This document shows, piece after piece, positions 39,869-49,792 of a stretch of DNA of 64,000 nucleotides. The position numbers were made by a program, and so were the translations under genes. The DNA comes from UBA9926 sp038131595 (GTDB taxonomy: Bacteria; Pseudomonadota; Gammaproteobacteria; Pseudomonadales; Azotimanducaceae): the NCBI GenBank assembly GCA_038131595.1, contig JAYPPR010000008.1, positions 1,426,001 through 1,490,000 of the forward strand, read 5' to 3'. The stretch's first letter is position 1; every line of letters begins with the position of its first letter. The notes under the pieces were generated by a model. That model was not told the origin of the DNA, ran no database searches, and worked only from the letters and a program-made list of their open reading frames with translations.

Positions 39869-41005
39869 ATGGCTGAAGATACTGCGCAACAAAAAACAGA
39901 GGAACCTACCGAGCGCCGCCTGAAAGAGGCGCGCGATAAAGGTCAGGTTCCTCGCTCGAGAGAGTTGAACACCCTGCTGTCGCTCGTGGCTGCAGCCGTT
40001 GGCTTGGTGTTTCTGGGTAAAGCATTGATGGGCGATCTGATGACCATGATGACCTCAGGGCTCGCCTTTAACCCCAACACACTGAACTCGACTGAGTCGG
40101 TCTATCTGGCGATCACTCAATTGATTCAGCTGGGGATTGCCGCAATTGTTCCGGTGCTCTTCCTATTCCTCGCCTCTGCATTCCTGGGTCCGGCGGCGAT
40201 GGGCGGACTGAATTTTAGTGTGGATGCACTCACGCCTAAGTTAGAAAAGCTGGATCCGCTGAAAGGGTTGAAGCGGATGTTTGGGCTGCAAAGCCTGATC
40301 GAGCTGATCAAAGCCATTTGTAAGTTCTTGCTGGTTGCCGCCGTCGCTATCGTCATCATTTATTACTCCATCAGTGACCTGGTATCGCTCGGCTTGCAGT
40401 CGTTTGTGATGGCGCTAGGACATATGGGTGAGCTACTGATGTGGTCATTCATCGGGTTCAGTGCGGTGCTGATTTTGGTGGCGCTCATCGATGTGCCTTA
40501 TCAGCTCTGGCAGTACAAAGATCAGCTCATGATGACTAGGCAGGAAGTGAAGGATGAGCTGAAGGACAGCGAGGGTCGGCCAGAAGTGAAGAGCCAGGTA
40601 AGGCGCCTGCAGCGACAAATGGCCGATCAGCGAATGATGGACGCAGTCCCTAAGGCCGACGTCATTATCACCAACCCGACGCACTACGCAGTGGCGTTGT
40701 CATACAACCAAGACGGTTGGGGTGCTCCTCGAGTGGTTGCAAAAGGCCAGGATTTCGTGGCCCAGAGAATTAGAGAAGTGGCAGCGGAGCATGAGGTTCC
40801 TCTCTTTGAGGCACCACCCCTTGCTCGAGCGCTCTACTTCATGGTGAAAGTTGGACAGGAAATTCCGAACGACTTGTATCGAGCGGTTGCCCAGGTTCTG
40901 GCTTACATCTATCAGCTAAAGAATTTATCTCCGACGGCGCAGACCAAGCCGGTGCGCCCTCGTTATTTTGATGTCCCGCAGAAATTTCAGGGTGAATGGA
41001 CATGA
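39869..41005 (+). CDS. flhB: FlhB, export specificity switch protein
   Basis: A 378-residue protein with four membrane segments and a cytoplasmic autocleaving domain. The N-terminus EEPTERRLKEARDKGQVPRS and the cleavage motif NPTH (VIITNPTHYAVALSY, around residue 268) are conserved, followed by RIREVAAEHEVPLFEAPPLA. FlhB changes export from hook to filament proteins with FliK. It overlaps flhA by 10 nt. Confidence 0.95.
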   Translation: MAEDTAQQKTEEPTERRLKEARDKGQVPRSRELNTLLSLVAAAVGLVFLGKALMGDLMTMMTSGLAFNPNTLNSTESVYLAITQLIQLGIAAIVPVLFLFLASAFLGPAAMGGLNFSVDALTPKLEKLDPLKGLKRMFGLQSLIELIKAICKFLLVAAVAIVIIYYSISDLVSLGLQSFVMALGHMGELLMWSFIGFSAVLILVALIDVPYQLWQYKDQLMMTRQEVKDELKDSEGRPEVKSQVRRLQRQMADQRMMDAVPKADVIITNPTHYAVALSYNQDGWGAPRVVAKGQDFVAQRIREVAAEHEVPLFEAPPLARALYFMVKVGQEIPNDLYRAVAQVLAYIYQLKNLSPTAQTKPVRPRYFDVPQKFQGEWT

Positions 41006-43116
41006 CCACAGACGCAGCCGTAATGAACGGGGCAGCTCCTGCTCCTAATATGATGAAGGCGATCGGCATCGGAACACCGATTCTGATCATCACCTTGCTC
41101 GCCATGATGATATTGCCATTGCCGCCATTGGCATTGGATGTCCTCTTCACGTTTAACATTGCGCTATCGCTGGTGGTGCTGCTTGCTGCTGTCTACAGCT
41201 TAAGGCCACTCGACTTCGCGGTGTTCCCTACGATCTTGCTGATCGCAACGTTGCTACGTCTCGCACTCAACCTTGCATCGACCCGAGTGGTGTTGCTCGA
41301 AGGTCACACCGGTACCGATGCGGCAGGAAAGGTCATTCAGGCGTTTGGTGACTTCGTAGTAGGCGGAAACTACACCGTCGGACTCGTGGTGTTCGCCATT
41401 CTTGTGATCATTAATTTTGTGGTGGTCACCAAAGGTGCCGGTCGCGTGTCTGAAGTCTCTGCGCGTTTCACGTTAGACGCGATGCCCGGTAAGCAAATGG
41501 CCATCGACGCGGATATGAATGCTGGCGTGATCTCTCAAGACGAAGCGCGCCGGCGACGAGCCGATATTTCGCGCGAGGCAGATTTCTATGGGTCCATGGA
41601 TGGTGCGAGTAAATTCGTCCGAGGGGATGCCATTGCTGGGATTCTCATTCTGTTCATCAATATTATTGGCGGCCTGGTTGTTGGCATGGTGCAGCACAAT
41701 TTGTCGCTCAGCATGGCGGCAGAAAACTATGTCTTGCTAACCATTGGTGACGGGTTGGTCGCGCAAATTCCATCACTCCTTTTGTCCACCGCCACTGCCA
41801 TCGTCGTCACGCGAATCTCTGACAGCGCTGAGATGAACGACCAAATCGTCACTCAACTCTTTGATTCGCCCAGGCCACTCTTTATTGCGGCTGCGGTCAT
41901 TGGCAGTCTTGGCTTAGTACCCGGTATGCCTAATGGGGTGTTTTTGGTCTTGGCGGCACTCATGGCGGGAGCAGGGTATTGGGTCATGAGTCGATCAGAG
42001 GCTCCGCCAGACGCAGAAGCGATTGCGAATCAAGAGGCGTTGCCCGCGCCTGCCCCTGAGTCCGAAGAACTCGACTGGCAGGACGTACCACCCATGGACA
42101 TGATTGCGCTAGAAGTGGGTTATCGCTTGATCTCGCTCGTGGATAAGAACCAAGGCGGTGAGCTGCTTGGAAGGATCCGAAGCGTGCGTAAGAAGATTTC
42201 TCAGGATTTAGGGTTCCTCCTTCAATCGGTTCATATCAGAGACAACCTTGATCTAGACCCCAACCATTATCAAATCATGGTCATGGGGGTACCCGTGGGT
42301 CGGGGTGTGATCTATCCGGGTAAAGAGATGGCCATCAACCCAGGGCAGGTGTTTGGCGAATTAAATGGGATCGCGGCGAAGGACCCGACTTTCGGATTAG
42401 ACACCGTTTGGATTGAACCGACTCAGCGAGAAGAGGCGCAGGCTATGGGCTATACCGTGGTTGACGCCGGCACGGTCATTGCGACTCACTTGAGCCAGCT
42501 TCTCAAAGATCACGCGCACGAGTTCTTGGGTCATGACGAAGTCCAAATGCTGCTCGACAACTTAGCCAAAACATCACCCAAGCTGGTTGAGAGTTTAGTG
42601 CCTAACCTCTTGAGTCTCGGAGCGGTGCTAAAAGTCATGCAGAACCTGCTGTCGGAAGGCATACCCATCAGAGATGTAAGGACGATCGCCGAAGCTTTGG
42701 CGGAGGGTGCGCTGAAGAGTCAAGATCCTGACGCCTTAACGGGTGGCGTGAGAATGGCGCTGTCTAGAACAATTTATCAGCAAATCAATGGCTTAGAGGA
42801 TGAGCTCGAGGTTTTATCGCTCGAGCCTCAGTTGGAACAGATGTTGCAAGATACCTTACGAGGTCAACAGACCAGTGTGGGGCTCGAACCTGGTTTGGCT
42901 GAACAAATGTTGCAGCAGATCAGCCAGGGGGTGGCCAGAATGGAGGGTGAGGGTAAGCCCGCTGTGTTGCTGGTCGCAGCAACCCTACGGTCTTGGCTTG
43001 CAAGTTTAGTGCGGACCAATCATCGAGGACTCCATGTGCTGGCCTACGATGAGATACCGCCAGAGAAGCGGATAAAGGTAAGCGGAAGCATTGGCGGAGC
43101 CGCAGCGGCTGCATAG
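40996..43116 (+). CDS. flhA: FlhA, export gate protein
   Basis: A 706-residue export component. Eight membrane segments lie in the first half, including LDVLFTFNIALSLVVLLAAV and the FHIPEP-family signature region RVSEVSARFTLDAMPGKQMA, DADMNAGVISQDEARRRR. A large cytoplasmic domain binds chaperone-substrate complexes and FliJ. The start is ATG at 40996 or 41002, within the end of flhB. The length matches the family. Confidence 0.95.
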   Translation: MDMTTDAAVMNGAAPAPNMMKAIGIGTPILIITLLAMMILPLPPLALDVLFTFNIALSLVVLLAAVYSLRPLDFAVFPTILLIATLLRLALNLASTRVVLLEGHTGTDAAGKVIQAFGDFVVGGNYTVGLVVFAILVIINFVVVTKGAGRVSEVSARFTLDAMPGKQMAIDADMNAGVISQDEARRRRADISREADFYGSMDGASKFVRGDAIAGILILFINIIGGLVVGMVQHNLSLSMAAENYVLLTIGDGLVAQIPSLLLSTATAIVVTRISDSAEMNDQIVTQLFDSPRPLFIAAAVIGSLGLVPGMPNGVFLVLAALMAGAGYWVMSRSEAPPDAEAIANQEALPAPAPESEELDWQDVPPMDMIALEVGYRLISLVDKNQGGELLGRIRSVRKKISQDLGFLLQSVHIRDNLDLDPNHYQIMVMGVPVGRGVIYPGKEMAINPGQVFGELNGIAAKDPTFGLDTVWIEPTQREEAQAMGYTVVDAGTVIATHLSQLLKDHAHEFLGHDEVQMLLDNLAKTSPKLVESLVPNLLSLGAVLKVMQNLLSEGIPIRDVRTIAEALAEGALKSQDPDALTGGVRMALSRTIYQQINGLEDELEVLSLEPQLEQMLQDTLRGQQTSVGLEPGLAEQMLQQISQGVARMEGEGKPAVLLVAATLRSWLASLVRTNHRGLHVLAYDEIPPEKRIKVSGSIGGAAAAA

Positions 43117-43165
43117 CTGGGTACATGGGGAATAGAGAAATAGGGGCAAGGTTTCCATACGTTTT

Positions 43166-43180
43166 GGGCGGTGGCCTTGC
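43166..43180 (+). promoter_or_regulatory. Possible sigma-54 promoter of flhF
   Basis: GGGCGG and TTGC with GG (43167-43168) and GC (43179-43180) 12 bp apart. The -24 element is only a partial match to TGGCAC. It lies 119 nt before flhF. Confidence 0.4.
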
Positions 43181-43298
43181 GCATTGAGACAACGACGAGA
43201 TCGTGTCACGGCAGAGCGTAGACCACGATTAGAGATCGAAAGAATTAGGAATAGGTGCGGGTGCAAATCGCGATTCGCACAAAGGCTGGAGAGAAGGA

Positions 43299-45212
43299 AT
43301 GGACATCAAACGATTCGTCACCGACGACGTGAGAGAAGGCATGCTCAGTGTCCGGAGCTTGCTTGGTCCTGATGCCGTGATTTTGTCGAACCGCAGGATT
43401 GGCAACCGCATTGAAATTTTGGCCACCAATGAGTTTGACGCCGAGTCCATCGACGTAAGAACCCCCAAGAAGCGGCGCGCGGAAGTAGAAGTCAGCGATT
43501 TTGGTGAATCAGCGATACGCGATAAACATAGGGGTTTCGAGACTTCATCGCAGACAGTGAGGTCGGTTTCAAACGCCGAGGTCGATTTGGATGCTGCAGC
43601 GTTTGCAAGGCGCCAAGCGGACCAATATCAGGCCTTCACGCCTCAGTCCTTGGTGCCATCAACTGATGCTGGAGCGGCTGCTTTAAGTGATTTAACTGGT
43701 GAGGCTGGTCAGAGCACAGCCCTGAGCCCAAAAGCAGCCCTGAGCCCAGAAGCAGCCCAGCCCTTGCAGCCCTGAGCCCAGAAGCCTCAAGCCAATCGAG
43801 AAGCATTCAGCCATCAACATGAGGCTAGCCAAAACCCTGCTTCTGCATCATCGCTAGCTACATCGAATCAAGATGGCGGCTCTTCGGCAGCACCCGAGGA
43901 TTGCGCTCAAGCCGCTGCTGACACGCAAGAAATAGAGAGCGCTCAGGGTCAGGGACTCCTTGGTCTCTGGCGCGCTGCTCGGCAATCGCTCACAGCCAAT
44001 CGAGGCGAACAAGCAGCAGCTGAAGAATCAATTGAACAAACTGATCCAAGCAGCCAAGCCAAGATACTCAATAACCAGATAACGAGTGAAGTTGGAACAG
44101 AGAGTGATGGGAGTGGCGCAGGGAATGAGGGCGCGGACGCTTCAATTTCCACAGCGCAGGCGCAGACCGAGTCGGTATCGGCATTTAATCTAGGCGGCGA
44201 GGCTTTGCCTCAGATGCGATCTGAATTGACCGGTCACCGGCAAGAAGCAGCCGTACCGCTCCTTGGCGCAGCCCAGCGGTTAACTGGCCTTGGACAAGAG
44301 CTCGGTGAACTGAAGACGCTCTTGCGCAAAGAACTCACCCGCCTTCGCTCATTGCAAGGCCGCGAACTGCCGTTTGAAACCCATTGCAAAGAAGTGCTGA
44401 TGGAAATGGGTTTTAGTGCCCAGGCCATCGAGCAGGTCATCGAAGCGTTGGCTGACGAAAAAGAGACCGCTAGTGCGTCACTCGGTGAGGGGGCTTCCGT
44501 GGGGGCTTGTCAGCGTGTACATAACGCCCTTGCCCGCAGCATCCAAGTCGTCGATCGAGATCTCATCGGGGCTGGCGGCGTCTTCTCAATGATCGGAGCC
44601 TCTGGCGTAGGGAAGACCACGACTGTGGCCAAGCTTGCTGCCCGGTACTCACTGCTTCATGGACGTTCGTCGATAGGATTCATCACAACAGATGCGTTCA
44701 AAATTGGCGGTCAAGATCAGCTAGCAACGTTTGGCAAGTTACTGGGCATCGCGGTTCACGCTGCACACGATGAGGATCAATTAACGGATGCGCTGAAACG
44801 CAACATGGATAAGCAACTGGTGTTGATCGATTCTGCGGGAATGAGCGCGCGCGATGTTCGCATGAATCGGCATCTAGCAAGGATCAAGATGCACGGCACT
44901 TTTGCTAAGAACATACTCATTGCTTCTGCGACCAGTCAGCCTGGTCTTGCAGACGTTGTACTAGAAGAATATGCCCACGCATCGGTGCACGGGGCTGTGT
45001 TGACGAAGGTAGACGAAGCCGTAAACTTGGGGCCAGGTCTATCGACTCTCGTTCAGAAAGCAGTACCCCTTGCTTATAGCTGCGACGGTCAAGGTCTAGC
45101 TGATATCCAAGTTGCGCACGTGACGAGTCTCTTAAAAGAGGCGTTTGCCAGAGTGCGCGAGGCGAGGGATATCGAATTTGAATCGCATGAGGTGCAGCAG
45201 CAACATGCCTGA
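43299..45212 (+). CDS. flhF: FlhF, polar flagellar placement GTPase, in-frame TGA at 43773
   Basis: An SRP-like GTPase of 637 codons that places the flagellum at the pole. The N-terminal B domain (MDIKRFVTDDVREGMLSVRS) is followed by a long Ala/Ser/Gln-rich linker and the NG domain with P-loop GASGVGKTTT, TTDAFKIGGQDQL and LIDSAGMSARD. A TGA at codon 159 interrupts the frame inside an 18-bp repeat. The long downstream frame is the same as the upstream one, so one stop, or two compensating indels, is enough to explain it. It overlaps flhG by 8 nt. Confidence 0.88.
43717..43784 (+). repeat. 18-bp repeat in the flhF linker
   Basis: Units at 43717-43734, 43735-43752, a short 14-bp unit at 43753-43766, and 43767-43784. 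They encode Ala-Leu-Ser-Pro-Glu/Lys-Ala. The short unit shifts the phase, so the last copy shows its hidden TGA. Confidence 0.85.
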
Positions 45213-46041
45213 TCCCGTCCGAGTCATCGCAGTGACCAGCGGCAAAGGAGGCGTTGGTAAGACCAATGTGTCGGTCAACCTCTCTGCGGCATTGGCAGCT
45301 GCGGGCGAGCGCGTCCTATTGATGGATGCGGATCTCGGATTAGCGAACGTCGATGTCCTTCTCGGACTGTCCCCAGAATTTGATCTACAGCACGTCATTA
45401 ACGGCGAGAAAACGTTGGATGAGGTAGTGATTCCTGGTCCAGCGGGCTTTCAGCTTATTCCTGCCAGTTCCGGTGTGGAACACATGGCGGAACTCACAAC
45501 ACTCCAGCAGGCAAGTTTGATCACTGCGTTTTCAGAGCTGAAGACACCCATCGACACGCTCATTGTGGATACAGCGGCCGGCATTTCCGGAAGTGTGGTG
45601 TCGTTTGCAAAAGCCTGCCAAGAGGTCATCGTCGTTGTTTGTGACGAGCCCACCTCACTCACCGATGCCTACGCCTTAATTAAAGTCATGTCGACGCGCC
45701 ACGGGGTCTCTCGGTTTCAGATGCTTGCCAATATGGTTAAAGACGAGAACCAAGGCCTTTTGCTGTACGACAAGCTGCTAAATACCTGCGATCGTTTCCT
45801 GAACGTTGGCTTGGGCTATTTGGGCGCGATGCCATTTGATGATCAGCTTCGAGCGGCTGTGAAAGCTCAGCAGCCGGTTGTATCGGCTTATCCGCGGAGC
45901 CGGGCGGCCAAGGCGATGGGGCGCATTGCTGAAAAAGTGAAAGCCTGGCCCGCGCCGGAGCATGGCACGGGTCAGCTCCAATTTTTTGTAGAACGGTTAT
46001 TTGATCAAGCGGGAGGCGCCGCCGCTGCGGCGAAGACCTAA
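45205..46041 (+). CDS. flhG: FlhG (FleN), flagellar number ATPase
   Basis: A 278-residue MinD-like ATPase. It has the deviant Walker A TSGKGGVGKTN, then LLMDADLGLANVDVLLGL and LIVDTAAGISGSV. I use ATG at 45205, which overlaps flhF by 8 nt and has GAGG upstream. FlhG keeps flagella to one or few per cell, acting against FlhF and on FleQ. Confidence 0.93.
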   Translation: MPDPVRVIAVTSGKGGVGKTNVSVNLSAALAAAGERVLLMDADLGLANVDVLLGLSPEFDLQHVINGEKTLDEVVIPGPAGFQLIPASSGVEHMAELTTLQQASLITAFSELKTPIDTLIVDTAAGISGSVVSFAKACQEVIVVVCDEPTSLTDAYALIKVMSTRHGVSRFQMLANMVKDENQGLLLYDKLLNTCDRFLNVGLGYLGAMPFDDQLRAAVKAQQPVVSAYPRSRAAKAMGRIAEKVKAWPAPEHGTGQLQFFVERLFDQAGGAAAAAKT

Positions 46042-46745
46042 TGAACGCCGCCGCCGCTTACGCCAACCAACAAAAGGTGCAGCAGAACGAACAGATTGCC
46101 GCGCACCTACCACTTGTTAAGCGGATCGCACTTCACTTACTCGCTCGATTGCCAAGCAGTGTGGAGCTCGATGATTTGCAGCAAGCGGGGTTGCTTGGGC
46201 TGCTTAGCGCTGTCCGAAGTTATTCACCGGATCAGGGGGCTAGCTTTGAGACTTACGCGGGTATTCGCATTAAGGGCGCCATGCTCGATGAACTCCGTAA
46301 GCTTTCTTGGGCACCCCGATCAGTGCATGAAAAAGCGCGCAAAATGGCGCAAGCGGTTCGTGACGTTGAGGCTAGAAATAATGGTCAGGCGAGCGATGCC
46401 GAAATTGCCCAAGAAATGGGTGTAGGGCTTGATGAATATCACTCGATGCTTGCGGAAACGGCGAGCTGTCAGTTGCTCTTTATCGAAGATGCTGGCGTCG
46501 AAGATGACCAAGAGGCAGATGAAAATCCTGCCGAAATGATGGAAGACGAGCGGTTTCGTTCGGCACTCACTGCAGTGATTGATGGCTTGCCAGAGCGCGA
46601 GCGCATGGTCATGGCACTTTATTACCAAGAGGAACTGAACCTCAAAGAGGTGGGCCTGGTGCTTGAAGTGAGCGAATCCAGGGTGAGTCAAATTCATAGC
46701 CAGGCGCTGACGCGGATTCGCGCTAAAATGACGGCCTGGCGATAA
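46041..46745 (+). CDS. fliA: FliA, sigma-28
   Basis: A 234-residue sigma factor for late flagellar genes. Region 2 is LIKR-like as LPLVKRIALHLLARLPSSVE, DDLQQAGLLGLLSAVRSYSP and FETYAGIRIKGAMLDELRKL. Region 4 ends in a helix-turn-helix (LKEVGLVLEVSESRVSQIHS). It is held by FlgM and recognises TAAA-N15-GCCGATAA. It overlaps flhG by one base (TAATG). Confidence 0.95.
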   Translation: MNAAAAYANQQKVQQNEQIAAHLPLVKRIALHLLARLPSSVELDDLQQAGLLGLLSAVRSYSPDQGASFETYAGIRIKGAMLDELRKLSWAPRSVHEKARKMAQAVRDVEARNNGQASDAEIAQEMGVGLDEYHSMLAETASCQLLFIEDAGVEDDQEADENPAEMMEDERFRSALTAVIDGLPERERMVMALYYQEELNLKEVGLVLEVSESRVSQIHSQALTRIRAKMTAWR

Positions 46746-46857
46746 ATCAAATTAGTTTAAAACCGGGGCTGACAGTAACTCGCACAGCTGAGCGGGTAAT
46801 TACGACTGAAGTCGGTACAATGAGGTTGAGGCAGCCATTGGAGGGAGATGGTTCCCC

Positions 46858-47601
46858 ATGGATCTTTTGACATTAACAGGACTGCTGGTTGGCTTTGGTG
46901 CCATCTTTGGCGGTTATATCGGAGAGGGTGGCGACCCCATTTGGGTGCTGTGGCACCCGTTTGCATGGATCATCGTGCTTGGCGGGTCAATCGGCTGCGG
47001 GCTGATTGGTTTGCCCGGCACTCATGGGCGTCATGTGCTTAAAGTGACGCCGAAGCTGTTCTCGCGCCCCAAAATTGATGTCAATGGAATGATTGACAAG
47101 ATGGTGGACTGGGCGCAAATCGCTCGCCGCGAAGGGTTATTGGGGTTAGAGGGCGTATCGGACACCGAGGATAATCAATTTGCTCGGAAAGGCCTTCGGA
47201 TGCTGGTGGATGGTCGAGAACCCGAGGCGATTCGCAAGATTCTTGAGATCGAGCTTGAGACCACCGAGTCGCTAGATATCGCCGCCTCCAAATTTTACGG
47301 AGAGCTCGGCGGTTACGCGCCGACCATCGGGATTATTGGTGCGGTACTCGCGCTGATTGTGGTGATGGGTGACTTGAGTGACCCGAATCAGGTCGGGGCA
47401 GGGATCGCCACCGCGTTCTGTGCGACGGTGTATGCCTTGCTGCTTGCCAACTTAATTTTCCTCCCCTGGGGCGCGAAGCTAAAGATCATTGCAGAAGAGG
47501 AAGCGCAGTTTCGCTTTATGATCGTCGAGGGGTTGGTGCTCATCGCTTCGGGTGAAAATCCACGCAACTTGGAAGATCAGCTCCGGAGTTACGCGAGCTA
47601 G
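46858..47601 (+). CDS. motC: MotC, MotA-type stator protein
   Basis: A 247-residue proton-channel stator subunit with four membrane segments, closer to the MotC type of Pseudomonas than to MotA. It starts MDLLTLTGLLVGFGAIFGGY and has the conserved segments GGYAPTIGIIGAVLALIVVM and ATAFCATVYALLLANLIFLP. It lies 113 nt after fliA with no chemotaxis genes between. motD follows 26 nt later. Confidence 0.92.
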   Translation: MDLLTLTGLLVGFGAIFGGYIGEGGDPIWVLWHPFAWIIVLGGSIGCGLIGLPGTHGRHVLKVTPKLFSRPKIDVNGMIDKMVDWAQIARREGLLGLEGVSDTEDNQFARKGLRMLVDGREPEAIRKILEIELETTESLDIAASKFYGELGGYAPTIGIIGAVLALIVVMGDLSDPNQVGAGIATAFCATVYALLLANLIFLPWGAKLKIIAEEEAQFRFMIVEGLVLIASGENPRNLEDQLRSYAS

Positions 47602-47627
47602 TCACAACACCACGGTAGCCGCCGATC

Positions 47628-48485
47628 ATGCCAAGAAAAAAGAAACCGGAAGAGCACGTTAACCACGAGCGTTGGATGGTGTCCTACGCGGACTTTATTA
47701 CCTTGCTGTTCGCGTTTTTCGTCATGATGTATTCGATCTCTGTAGTGAATACTGGAAAGTTCAAGGTGCTATCCGAGTCGCTCACCGCAGCCTTCCAAGA
47801 TCCAAATCGTTCCCTTGAGCCGATTCAAATTGGTGAACTTGTGCGCTCACCAGCGGACAGACCTAAGGAAAATTTTGCGCAGAACGATCCCACGCGACAG
47901 CGACCAGTCGAGATTCGCCAGCTAGCTGAACTCGCGGGTGTGGAGCAAGAGGCGCTTCGGCGCGCAGCAGAGCAACTCGATGAAATTCAGGCGAGAGTTG
48001 AAGAGGCCATGAGCGACATGATCGATCAGGGTGCCATTTCGATAAAGCGCAGTGAGTACTGGATTGAAGTAGAGATGAATGCTGAAGTGCTTTTCGATAG
48101 CGGCAGCTCCGATCTCTATCCATCAGTGGTGCCGATCCTAACGGACCTCGGGAAGACGTTAGTTGGTTTCCCCAATCACGTGAACGTCGAAGGGCATACC
48201 GATACGATTCCCATCAACACGGAAGCATTCCCGTCCAACTGGGAACTCTCTGGTGGTCGTGCGGCGACGGTGGTTCGGTTATTCGAATTTTCAGGGATCC
48301 AGCCGGATCGGCTTGCCGCGATTGGTTACGGTGAGTATTACCCAGTGGCTGACAACAGTACCCGCGAGGGGCGAACGCAGAATCGTCGTGTGGTTGCCGT
48401 TATCTTGGCCGAGATCGGTGAGGGAATTGACGAAACGCTTGAGCAGTTTGAGAAAGCGAAGAACACGGCTGCCCCCATTCTCTGA
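47628..48485 (+). CDS. motD: MotD, MotB-type stator protein
   Basis: A 285-residue stator subunit. One N-terminal membrane segment carries the proton-binding Asp22 (VSYADFITLLFAFFVMMYSI), then a periplasmic linker and an OmpA-like peptidoglycan-binding domain (VNVEGHTDTIPINTEAFPSN, SGGRAATVVRLFEFSGI). It anchors MotC to the cell wall. The last gene of the flagellar run. Confidence 0.93.
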   Translation: MPRKKKPEEHVNHERWMVSYADFITLLFAFFVMMYSISVVNTGKFKVLSESLTAAFQDPNRSLEPIQIGELVRSPADRPKENFAQNDPTRQRPVEIRQLAELAGVEQEALRRAAEQLDEIQARVEEAMSDMIDQGAISIKRSEYWIEVEMNAEVLFDSGSSDLYPSVVPILTDLGKTLVGFPNHVNVEGHTDTIPINTEAFPSNWELSGGRAATVVRLFEFSGIQPDRLAAIGYGEYYPVADNSTREGRTQNRRVVAVILAEIGEGIDETLEQFEKAKNTAAPIL

Positions 48486-48927
48486 TCGCTCGGAAATTGC
48501 AGCGCGTTGAACCATTCAGCTCACGCGCACCATTCTTTTACTTCCGTTTTGCAAACCCCCTGGTTGCATTCCCCTGAACCCACAACCAGTTCATTACCCT
48601 TCGATTGTCCGTTCGCTAACCATTTGGTTGTCGCGATTGATTGTTCTGCTTCCTTCCTACATTCCCCGAGAGCCTGCGAACAGGTCCTTGTACTTCGACT
48701 GACTGTTCATTAACCAATGAATGCTCGGTGCTTACCACACATCGTCGACTGCTGATCCATAGGCCAGTCCGAAGCGCCTTCGGTTGGACCGAGTTGAGTG
48801 GGTCTCCGAGCTGTTTGAATCGGACTAGCCTCTAACTCAGAGGAGCTAAGCGAATCGAAGTGTCCTCACGGCTAACTGGCAGTGTGGGGCGGGATCCTGC
48901 ATGCTGCACACACTTTTTTTGAGTTGA
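48486..48927. other. motD downstream spacer
   Basis: About 440 nt with no gene. From 48510 to 48690 the plus strand is pyrimidine-rich with recurring words such as CCATT and GGTTG. No terminator with a clear T-run was found. Confidence 0.4.
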
Positions 48928-49686
48928 GTGGGCAGCGTGTTCAGGGTGCAGCATTTGAGAAGAGTAGGGCGATTAGCTGGTTGTCCCGCGGTGACGACTA
49001 TCACCCTATTTCAGCTTGTTCTAGCAATGGCAGCTCAGGCAGAAGCGCCTTGGCCGGATCCAGAGCGATTTCGAACAGCCATTCACGCGTTTGAAAGTGA
49101 GGATAGGAAAGCACCTCCACCGAGCGGCGCGATTGTGGGCACTGGAAGCTCCAGCATGCGGTTTTGGTCGGTTGGCGATCGGTTTGCTAGCGATCTTTCG
49201 CCGTTAACCGTCATTAATCGAGGCTTTGGCGGCAGTGTGATGCACGATGTGGAAACCTTCTTAGAACCCCTAGTGCTAAAGCATCAGCCCCGAGCAGTGC
49301 TGATTTATGAAGGAGACAATGACGTTGCCGAGGGGGTTTCGGTCAACGACATTCTCGCTTCGTACGACCGTGTTCAATCGAGGTTGGATCAACTGCCGTC
49401 ACCGCCCCGGGTCTATTGGTTGGCGGTTAAGCCAAGTCTGGCGCGCTGGTCGCTTTGGCCGCAAATGCAGGCGGTTAACGACGGGCTGAGGGAACGAGCC
49501 AGTCGGCATCCACGCATTACGTTTGTTGATGTCGCGACACCGATGCTGAACGAGCAAGGGATGCCGCGCGAGGATATCTTTATAGCGGATGGGCTGCACA
49601 TGAACGCCAAGGGTTACGACCTTTGGCGCGAGGCGCTACGCCCTGTACTGCTTCAGGCGGAATTGGAATTCGAACGGGCACCCTAG
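48928..49686 (+). CDS. Secreted SGNH/GDSL hydrolase
   Basis: A 252-residue hydrolase. A signal peptide (hydrophobic ITLFQLVLAMAAQA) leads to block I GTGSSSMRFW with Ser74 as the probable nucleophile, block II NRGFGGS, block III YEGDND and block V DGLHMNAKGY with the catalytic Asp-x-x-His. The start is a GTG at 48928 and is uncertain because no strong ribosome site precedes it. The substrate is unknown. Such enzymes are often carbohydrate esterases or lipases. Confidence 0.8.
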   Translation: MGSVFRVQHLRRVGRLAGCPAVTTITLFQLVLAMAAQAEAPWPDPERFRTAIHAFESEDRKAPPPSGAIVGTGSSSMRFWSVGDRFASDLSPLTVINRGFGGSVMHDVETFLEPLVLKHQPRAVLIYEGDNDVAEGVSVNDILASYDRVQSRLDQLPSPPRVYWLAVKPSLARWSLWPQMQAVNDGLRERASRHPRITFVDVATPMLNEQGMPREDIFIADGLHMNAKGYDLWREALRPVLLQAELEFERAP

Positions 49687-49693
49687 TGCCCGT
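49674..49693 (+). terminator. Hairpin over the stop codon of the SGNH gene
   Basis: ACGGGCAC (49674-49681) pairs with GTGCCCGT (49686-49693); the TAG stop lies in and beside the 4-nt loop. A weak T stretch follows. It could be a terminator. Confidence 0.5.
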
Positions 49694-49792
49694 GTTGCGT
49701 TTCCATCCCCCGGTATACTTCTCGCGAATAATCGACTGCCGCAGCGTGTGGTTGGCTTACTCGATGAGTCCTATAAGGTTGAGCGCCAACGC

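Noticed and set aside
43773..43775. TGA in flhF as a second selenocysteine codon
   Set aside because: It lies in an Ala/Pro/Gln-rich repeat linker with no conserved cysteine position and no redox motif. A phase shift in the repeat explains it.
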